Shown here piece after piece: positions 59,644 to 64,000 of a stretch of DNA of 64,000 bases. The DNA is taken from assembly GCF_001687325.1 (NCBI RefSeq), contig NZ_LZRD01000021.1:1-64000 (forward strand), read 5' to 3'. How positions within the stretch are numbered: position 1 is the first letter of the stretch; each line of letters starts with the position of its first letter. Made by a program: the position numbers and the translations under genes. The DNA comes from Streptomyces sp. PTY087I2. GTDB lineage: Bacteria; Actinomycetota; Actinomycetes; Streptomycetales; Streptomycetaceae. A model generated the notes under the pieces. It had not been told where the DNA came from and ran no database searches. It saw only the letters and a program-made list of their open reading frames with translations.

Positions 59644-59709
59644 ATGTCGGACAAGGACTTCATCGCTTCGCGCGACGAGAAGAAGGCGACGACCAAGTGG
59701 GAGGCCTGA
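59644..59709 (+). CDS. Tiny 21-residue putative precursor peptide
   Basis: ATG 59644 is preceded by GGAGGGAGG (59626-59634), one of the strongest ribosome sites in the window, nine bases away. The frame encodes 21 residues: a charged N-terminal part (MSDKDFIASRDEKK) and the C-terminal end ATTKWEA. It has no cysteine; Trp19, two Thr, two Ser and Phe6 are the modifiable residues. A perfect hairpin follows, then FGE-fold, split-barrel, exporter, methyltransferase and P450 genes. This layout is that of a RiPP precursor with a very short core. A regulatory leader peptide is the main alternative. I know no family with this sequence. Confidence 0.7.
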   Translation: MSDKDFIASRDEKKATTKWEA

Positions 59710-59727
59710 CAACAGGGCCACCACCGA

Positions 59728-59759
59728 GTGCCGCCGCCCGTCGAACCGGGCGGCGGCAC
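59728..59759 (+). terminator. Attenuator hairpin between precursor and modifying genes
   Basis: Perfect 13-bp arms GTGCCGCCGCCCG (59728-59740) and CGGGCGGCGGCAC (59747-59759) around TCGAAC, starting 18 bases after the peptide stop. Partial termination here would yield more peptide message than enzyme message, as in many RiPP operons. Confidence 0.75.
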
Positions 59760-59813
59760 CCCTCCCCCTTCCACGCTTTCGCGAGAGAGCCTCCACCAGA
59801 TAGGTCCGCCGCT

Positions 59814-61124
59814 TTGAATTCCGATGCATTCGACGTACGGGTGGAAAAAGGGATCTCCCAGGCTCGCGACATCGCCCGGAGCGGAGAGGTGGGCGCCTTG
59901 TGCGCCATGGCGCGCGAGCATCGCGACTGGCCCGTGCGCGCCGGGTGCATCGAGCTCCTGGGAGAGTATTTCTCGGATGTCGAGGAAGCCAGGGAAGCCA
60001 TCGCCTACGGCACCCACGACCCCGTGGACCAGGTGGCGTTCACAGCGATCCGCACAGCGGGGGAACGGCGGGTCGACACCGCGATACGCGACCTGATCGG
60101 GATCGCCGGATGGCCCAGCCGGATCACGCGTGAGCACACCAGCAAACCGGTGGGGTTCGGCGCCGCCTACACGAAGCGGGCGCTGCTCTCCATCTTCGGG
60201 TCGGAGGATCCCGACACGCTGCGCCGGCTGGAGGACGAGCACTTCGCCGGTCTGCGCCGGAAAGTGGCGGCCGAGACGCGGCAGCGGAACCACGACGACG
60301 TCGTGCACGTGCCCGGCGGTCCCTTCATCGCCGGCGCCTCGCAGGAGCACATCGACCTGGTGCACCAGCAGGTCGGCTCCTTCCAGATGAACGACCAGGA
60401 CAATCCCCTGCGCGTCGTCGAGCTCCCGTCGTTCACCATCGACCGGACCGCCGTGACGAACCGGCGCTACGCGGAATTCCTCGCCGCGGCGGACGGCACG
60501 GACCGGTTCGACCACCCCGATCAGCCGGTCGGTCACGACCACACGCCCGCCCACTGGCACGACCCGCGCTTCAACGGCCCCGACCTGCCGGTCGTGGGCG
60601 TCGACTGGTACGACGCCTGGGCCTTCGCCTCCTGGGCCGGCGGGCGCCTGCCCAGCGAGGACGAGTGGGAGAAGGCCGCGCGCGGCACGGACGCCCGGGT
60701 CTTCCCCTGGGGGGACGAGTGGGACGCGGCGAACGCCAACGAGGTCTCCCGGGCCTTCGGCGTACTGCCCAAGGACCGCCTGGAACTCGAACAACTGCTG
60801 GAAGCCGCGCATATGGACCCCCCGAAGAGCCCGGTGCTCGCCGCGGACTCGCTCCCGGGCAGCGCAAGCCCCTACGGAGCTCTCAACCTCTCCGGTAACG
60901 TCTGGGAGATGACATCCACGAATTTCTACACAAGGGAGGAGATGGACCCCTTCTTCAAGACGCGGAAGCCGATCGAGTTCATGAATAGAAGGGATGCCTT
61001 CTACGCCCTCCGCGGCGGAACATGGACTTCGCCCGCAGTCTGCCTGGCAACGTATTACCGAGGAAAAGACCTGCTCACCGACCGGCACAACGAAATCGGG
61101 TTCCGTTGCGTGTATTCGAGCTAG
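59814..61124 (+). CDS. FGE/SUMF1-fold enzyme with helical N-terminal domain and altered active site
   Basis: About 436 residues from TTG 59814; GTG 59841 is an alternative. Residues ~1-150 are helical and HEAT-like (HDPVDQVAFTAIRTAGERRVDTAIRDLIG). Residues ~160-436 form an FGE-sulfatase domain: VVHVPGGPFIAGAS, FTIDRTAVTNRRYAEFLAA, VVGVDWYDAWAFASWAGGRLPSEDEWEKAARG, LNLSGNVWEMTS and GFRC at the end. Formylglycine-generating enzymes have two copper-binding cysteines in a WLCxxxYCxRYR region. Here the equivalent is WTSPAVCLATYYR, with only Cys410. Canonical formylglycine formation is therefore unlikely, and the peptide has no cysteine to oxidise. It is probably a new oxidative or bond-forming peptide-modifying enzyme. 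Confidence 0.85.
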   Translation: MNSDAFDVRVEKGISQARDIARSGEVGALCAMAREHRDWPVRAGCIELLGEYFSDVEEAREAIAYGTHDPVDQVAFTAIRTAGERRVDTAIRDLIGIAGWPSRITREHTSKPVGFGAAYTKRALLSIFGSEDPDTLRRLEDEHFAGLRRKVAAETRQRNHDDVVHVPGGPFIAGASQEHIDLVHQQVGSFQMNDQDNPLRVVELPSFTIDRTAVTNRRYAEFLAAADGTDRFDHPDQPVGHDHTPAHWHDPRFNGPDLPVVGVDWYDAWAFASWAGGRLPSEDEWEKAARGTDARVFPWGDEWDAANANEVSRAFGVLPKDRLELEQLLEAAHMDPPKSPVLAADSLPGSASPYGALNLSGNVWEMTSTNFYTREEMDPFFKTRKPIEFMNRRDAFYALRGGTWTSPAVCLATYYRGKDLLTDRHNEIGFRCVYSS

Positions 61125-61155
61125 CTCCCCAAACCGCGACGAAGGGCTTCACCCC

Positions 61156-61635
61156 GTGCCGACCGTGAAATACAAGCGCCGCGCGGACGGTTTCGGAGAA
61201 CTGACCGGTGCACCGTTCAGCGTGGACGAATTCCTCCTCCAGCCGCTGGTCGCCAGGATCGCCACAGGGAATCTCGTGGTACGGCCGACCTGGTATCTGT
61301 GGGAGGACGAGTCCTTCTGGGTCTTCAGCGGCGCGTGGTCCCGCATGGCGAAACGACTCCGTGCCGACCCGAGATTCGAACTCGTCGTCGACAGCTGCGA
61401 CCCGCGTACCGGAGAAGTGCGTCAGGTCATCGGCCGCGGGCAGGGTGCGGTCGTGGAGTTCGACACCGATCGCGGACGCCGCAAACTGACCCGCTACCTG
61501 GGACCCGACGAGAGCCTGTGGGACGCCCGGTTCGCCATCCGGGGCACGGTCGAGGACATCTGGTGGATACGGCTGACCCCGGACACGCTCTGGGTCTCCG
61601 ACCAGTCCTTCCGCCCCTCGATCGACCACCCGTGA
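61156..61635 (+). CDS. Pyridoxamine-oxidase-like split-barrel protein (flavin or F420 type)
   Basis: A 159-residue split beta-barrel protein. GTG 61156 lies 31 bases after the FGE-fold gene. The sequence shows the flavin-reductase-like barrel pattern (LVARIATGNLVVRPTWYLWEDESFWVFSGAWSRMAKRLRADPRFELVVDSCDPRTGEVRQVIGRGQGAVVEFD). Members bind FMN, F420 or heme and act as reductases or oxidases on small molecules. In this operon it probably performs a redox step on the peptide or supplies electrons; which cofactor is used cannot be told from sequence. Confidence 0.75.
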   Translation: MPTVKYKRRADGFGELTGAPFSVDEFLLQPLVARIATGNLVVRPTWYLWEDESFWVFSGAWSRMAKRLRADPRFELVVDSCDPRTGEVRQVIGRGQGAVVEFDTDRGRRKLTRYLGPDESLWDARFAIRGTVEDIWWIRLTPDTLWVSDQSFRPSIDHP

Positions 61636-61678
61636 CCGCCGCCCGCAGCGGTGCCGCTACACGCAAGGGACATGCAAG

Positions 61679-62962
61679 ATGTCGCAGCCTGCCACGCCGG
61701 AGTGGTCCTACGTCCAGGCGTTGAAGAACCCCCGGCTGGCTCTCTTCCTGGGCGGTGTGGCCTTCTCCGGTATCGGCGACGGCATGCTCATCGCCGCGAT
61801 CCCCCTGTTGGCCATGAAGATTCACGGCGACCTGCCGGTGGCCATCGCCGTGTCGCTCGCGGCAGCCGCGCCCTTCGTCTCCTCCACCCTCGTCGCCCTC
61901 CCCTTCAGCCTCGGCACCCGGCGCTTTCCGGTGCGGGGCGGGCTGGTCTCCGACTGCCTGCTGCGCGGGGCCGCGCTCGCCGCCGCCGGGCTGGCGGCCG
62001 TCAGCGAGAACCTGACGATCTTCGCGCTCATCGGCGCGTTGTTCGTCGGGTCCTGCCTGCGTTCCGTCGGCACGCCCGCGACGAGGCTCGCCGCGCTCGG
62101 TATGGCGCCGAGCCACGGCCGGTTCGCCGTCAACGGACTGCTGGCCACGGTCCGGCAGTTCACGCTGTACGTGGTGGGCCCCGCCATCGGCGGACTGATC
62201 GCCGGCTTCGCCAGCCCGGAGTGGGCGTTGGTGGTCGACGGCGCGACGTTCCTGCCGCTGCTGCTCGCCACGCTTCTGGTCGTGCCCCGTTCTCCCTCGA
62301 CGCGCAGGGAGGCGAAGGAGAACGAGTCCGGGCTGAAGGTGATGCGCAGGCTCCCGGTCGCCTGGCGGCTGCTGATCGTCGTCTTCTTCTTCAACCTGCT
62401 GTACATGCCGGTGGAAGTCGCGTTGCCCCTGCTGGTCAACGGCCCGCTCGGCGGCGACGGCAAGGCCCTCGGCGTCGTATGGACCCTCTTCGGGGCCGGC
62501 GCCCTGCTGGGCGCACTGGCGACGAACTTCCTGCGGTCCGTGCCTCAGGTTCCCCTGATGATGGGCATCATCGCCTCCTGGGGAGCCACCACGGTCGGGC
62601 TGGCGCTCAGTCAGAACGTGGCGTCGGCGGCCGTCGCCTTCTTCGTCGGCGGCGTGGTCTACGCGCCGTTCACGCCGGTGGCGTACTCCTACCTGCACAC
62701 CTTCCTCTCGGAGAAGGACGAGCAGCCCGTCCTGACCCTCTGGTCCACGGTCTCCACGCTGGCCGCGCCCATCGGCCTGCTGGCGGCAGGCCCGCTCGTC
62801 CACGCCCTCGGCGGCCGTGGGGCCGTCTTCCTGTCGGCGTTCCTCATCCTGGCGCTCGCGCTCGGAATGACGCGGATGCGGCCGATGGCACCACCTGAGG
62901 ACCCGCCCCCGGCCGCACCGGCCGTCCAACTCGGTAAGCACCAGCAGAACAGGGAGACGTGA
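61679..62962 (+). CDS. MFS exporter of the RiPP-like cluster
   Basis: A 427-residue transporter with about twelve hydrophobic helices, of the MFS_3 (macrolide-efflux-like) type: FLGGVAFSGIGDGMLIAAIPLLAM at TM1, the long central loop RSPSTRREAKENESGLKVMRRLP, and MPVEVALPLLVNGPLGGDGKALGVVWTLFGAGALLGAL. It would export the finished compound and may confer self-resistance. AAGGGA precedes the ATG. Its stop overlaps the methyltransferase start (GTGATG), so the two are coupled. Confidence 0.85.
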   Translation: MSQPATPEWSYVQALKNPRLALFLGGVAFSGIGDGMLIAAIPLLAMKIHGDLPVAIAVSLAAAAPFVSSTLVALPFSLGTRRFPVRGGLVSDCLLRGAALAAAGLAAVSENLTIFALIGALFVGSCLRSVGTPATRLAALGMAPSHGRFAVNGLLATVRQFTLYVVGPAIGGLIAGFASPEWALVVDGATFLPLLLATLLVVPRSPSTRREAKENESGLKVMRRLPVAWRLLIVVFFFNLLYMPVEVALPLLVNGPLGGDGKALGVVWTLFGAGALLGALATNFLRSVPQVPLMMGIIASWGATTVGLALSQNVASAAVAFFVGGVVYAPFTPVAYSYLHTFLSEKDEQPVLTLWSTVSTLAAPIGLLAAGPLVHALGGRGAVFLSAFLILALALGMTRMRPMAPPEDPPPAAPAVQLGKHQQNRET

Positions 62963-63690
62963 TGGGTTACGACATCGCCGCGTACGGGGACAAGCGGCCG
63001 GACTACGACACGATGCTGTGGGAGCTCCGGCAGGACGAGGCCGAGGCGAGCGCCTTCCTCGCCGGCCTCGCCACGGACGGCCGGGCCCTGGAGCTCGGGA
63101 TCGGGACCGGGCGGGTGGCACTGCCGCTGGCGCGCCACGGGGTGTCGGTCACCGGCATCGAAGGCTCCTCGTCGATGGTCGACCAGCTGAAACGGAAGAT
63201 CGCCGACGAGAGCGTCGACGTCGTCGTCGGTGACTTCGCCGACGTGGCCGTCGACCAGACCTTCGACCTCGTCTACTGCATCAGCGAGACGTTCTTCCTC
63301 CTGCCGACCCAGGAAAGCCAGATCGCGTGTGTACGCAACGTGGCGGAACGGCTGACGAGCGGGGGGCAGTTCGTCGTCCAGGCCACCGTTCCCCAGCACG
63401 GGCTCTTCTGCAAGAAGGAGAGCACCCACACCCGTCACGTGGGCGAGGGAAGCGCGGTGGTCACCGCCCGGCGGCACAACCGCGCGGAACAGCGGGTCGA
63501 CGTGCAGAACATCGTGTTCGACAGCGAGGGCAACACGTTCCACCCGCTGCACTACCGCTACGTATGGCCGTCCGAACTGGACCTGATGGCGAGGCTGGCA
63601 GGACTCGGCCTGGTCTCCCGCACGGGCGACTGGAACGGCTCCGGCTACGACGCTTCGGGGGGATACGTCGCGGTGTACCGAAAGCCGTGA
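62962..63690 (+). CDS. Class I SAM-dependent methyltransferase of the RiPP-like cluster
   Basis: A 242-residue methyltransferase. ATG 62962 overlaps the exporter stop by one base; GTG 62959 is an alternative with the same ribosome site (AGGGAG). Motif I is LELGIGTGRVALPLARHGVSVTGIEGSSSMV, with DLVYCISETFFLLPT as motif II/III region. It resembles small-molecule or peptide N- or O-methyltransferases. In this operon it probably methylates the peptide-derived product. Three imperfect ~20-bp repeats lie directly after its stop. Confidence 0.87.
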   Translation: MGYDIAAYGDKRPDYDTMLWELRQDEAEASAFLAGLATDGRALELGIGTGRVALPLARHGVSVTGIEGSSSMVDQLKRKIADESVDVVVGDFADVAVDQTFDLVYCISETFFLLPTQESQIACVRNVAERLTSGGQFVVQATVPQHGLFCKKESTHTRHVGEGSAVVTARRHNRAEQRVDVQNIVFDSEGNTFHPLHYRYVWPSELDLMARLAGLGLVSRTGDWNGSGYDASGGYVAVYRKP

Positions 63691-63693
63691 CCT

Positions 63694-63752
63694 CGAAGGG
63701 ACGTCCCGCGCCCGGAGGGACTTCGCGTGCCCCGGAGGGACGTCCCGTGACC
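63694..63752. repeat. Three imperfect ~20-bp tandem repeats with GGGACGTCCC cores
   Basis: Between the methyltransferase stop and the P450 start are three units resembling CGGAGGGACGTCCCGTGAC; the first and third contain the perfect palindrome GGGACGTCCC (63698-63707, 63737-63746) and the middle one is degenerate. They may be slippage products or binding sites. Confidence 0.65.
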
Positions 63753-63783
63753 CGAAACCGTCGGTGACGAAACAGAGGATGAC

Positions 63784-64000
63784 ATGGAATCCGTTCTGCC
63801 CAGGCTCCCCTTCCAGCGGCGCGGGATATTCGACGTTCCCGGAGAACTCCGCGAGATGCAGCGCGGCGGGGACCTGGTCAAGGTGCTCACCGCGGCGGGG
63901 GACGAGGCGTGGCTGGTCACCCGCTACGAGGAGGTGCGGAGCCTGCTCGCGGACGCGCGGCTCGGCCGTTCCCACCCCGCCCCGCGGGACGCGGCCCGCC
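63784..64000 (+). CDS. Cytochrome P450, N-terminal 72 codons (cut by window edge)
   Basis: ATG 63784 follows AGAGGA. The start of the protein reads FDVPGELREMQRGGDLVKVL and DEAWLVTRYEEVRSLLADARLGRSHPAP, the standard N-terminal region of bacterial class I P450s; the heme Cys region lies beyond the window. It is the fifth plus-strand gene after the putative precursor, in the same transcript direction. P450s crosslink or hydroxylate aromatic residues in several short RiPPs (biarylitides, atropopeptides), so oxidation or coupling at the single Trp of the peptide is a natural hypothesis. Confidence 0.88.
   Translation, partial: MESVLPRLPFQRRGIFDVPGELREMQRGGDLVKVLTAAGDEAWLVTRYEEVRSLLADARLGRSHPAPRDAAR

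Noticed and set aside
59634..59813. Start of the FGE-fold protein at GTG 59634
   Set aside because: The frame would run through the tiny peptide gene and the hairpin, and its translation there is not protein-like.

Overview
The window is high-GC actinobacterial chromosome, almost certainly Streptomyces. G/C dominates third codon positions, GTG and TTG starts are common, ribosome sites are strong and purine-rich, and the gene content is typical: a DasR-type chitinase operator, GTP-dependent PEPCK, a Tad pilus locus, mycosin-like and WXG-like proteins, and DUF255 and PAQR-type proteins. No rRNA, tRNA, CRISPR array or insertion sequence was seen. From memory, the block at about 46.7-58.5 kb resembles the S. 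coelicolor SCO4975-SCO4984 neighbourhood; this was not checked.

Layout. 0.17-4.5 kb: a conserved unknown, a polytopic membrane protein with an embedded Flp-pilin-like segment, a lipoprotein and a HAD hydrolase. 4.6-6.2 kb: a cysteine-rich unknown on the minus strand. 6.7-13.8 kb: a plus-strand run that looks like type VII (ESX/WXG) secretion substrates, with a membrane-anchored mycosin-like protease, two helical small proteins, a PPE/WXG-like Pro-rich protein, an 810-residue WXG-headed protein and a 285-residue membrane-anchored protein sharing a module with it. Base and codon use drifts AT-ward here. 13.85-16.6 kb: a small accessory patch with an HTH/zinc-ribbon protein, a decayed HigB-like toxin, and a HigB/HigA pair in which a two-base contraction fuses toxin and antitoxin in one frame.

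16.8-28.9 kb: a complete minus-strand Tad/Flp locus. In transcription order it reads: zinc-ribbon unknown, CpaB, TadZ, two TadE-like minor pilins, TadA, TadB, TadC, histidine kinase, LuxR-type response regulator, Flp pilin, TadG-like protein, lipoprotein, OmpA-like protein. 29.3-35.4 kb: a GH18 chitinase with a dre operator, an NRAMP-related carrier, a methyltransferase and a GntP permease. 35.5-40.9 kb: a D-amino-acid or sugar-acid catabolic locus (RidA, IclR, PfkB kinase, with divergent DSD1-like deaminase and D-aminoacylase). 41-46.5 kb: siderophore-interacting protein with a divergent TetR, a trypsin-like protease, HxlR with a divergent imine-reductase-like enzyme, a small unknown and an arylamine N-acetyltransferase. 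46.7-58.5 kb: aminotransferase, small unknown, a four-gene operon (binding protein, TelA, vWA lipoprotein, membrane protein), PEPCK, hemolysin III and a DUF255 protein.

59.6-64.0 kb is the most promising candidate for a new system. A 21-codon gene with a very strong ribosome site is followed by a perfect 13-bp hairpin. Next come an FGE/SUMF1-fold enzyme lacking one of the two copper-binding cysteines, a flavin/F420-type split-barrel protein, an MFS exporter, a SAM methyltransferase and the first 72 codons of a cytochrome P450. The layout is that of a RiPP-like pathway: tiny precursor, attenuating hairpin, modifying enzymes and exporter. It continues beyond the right edge.
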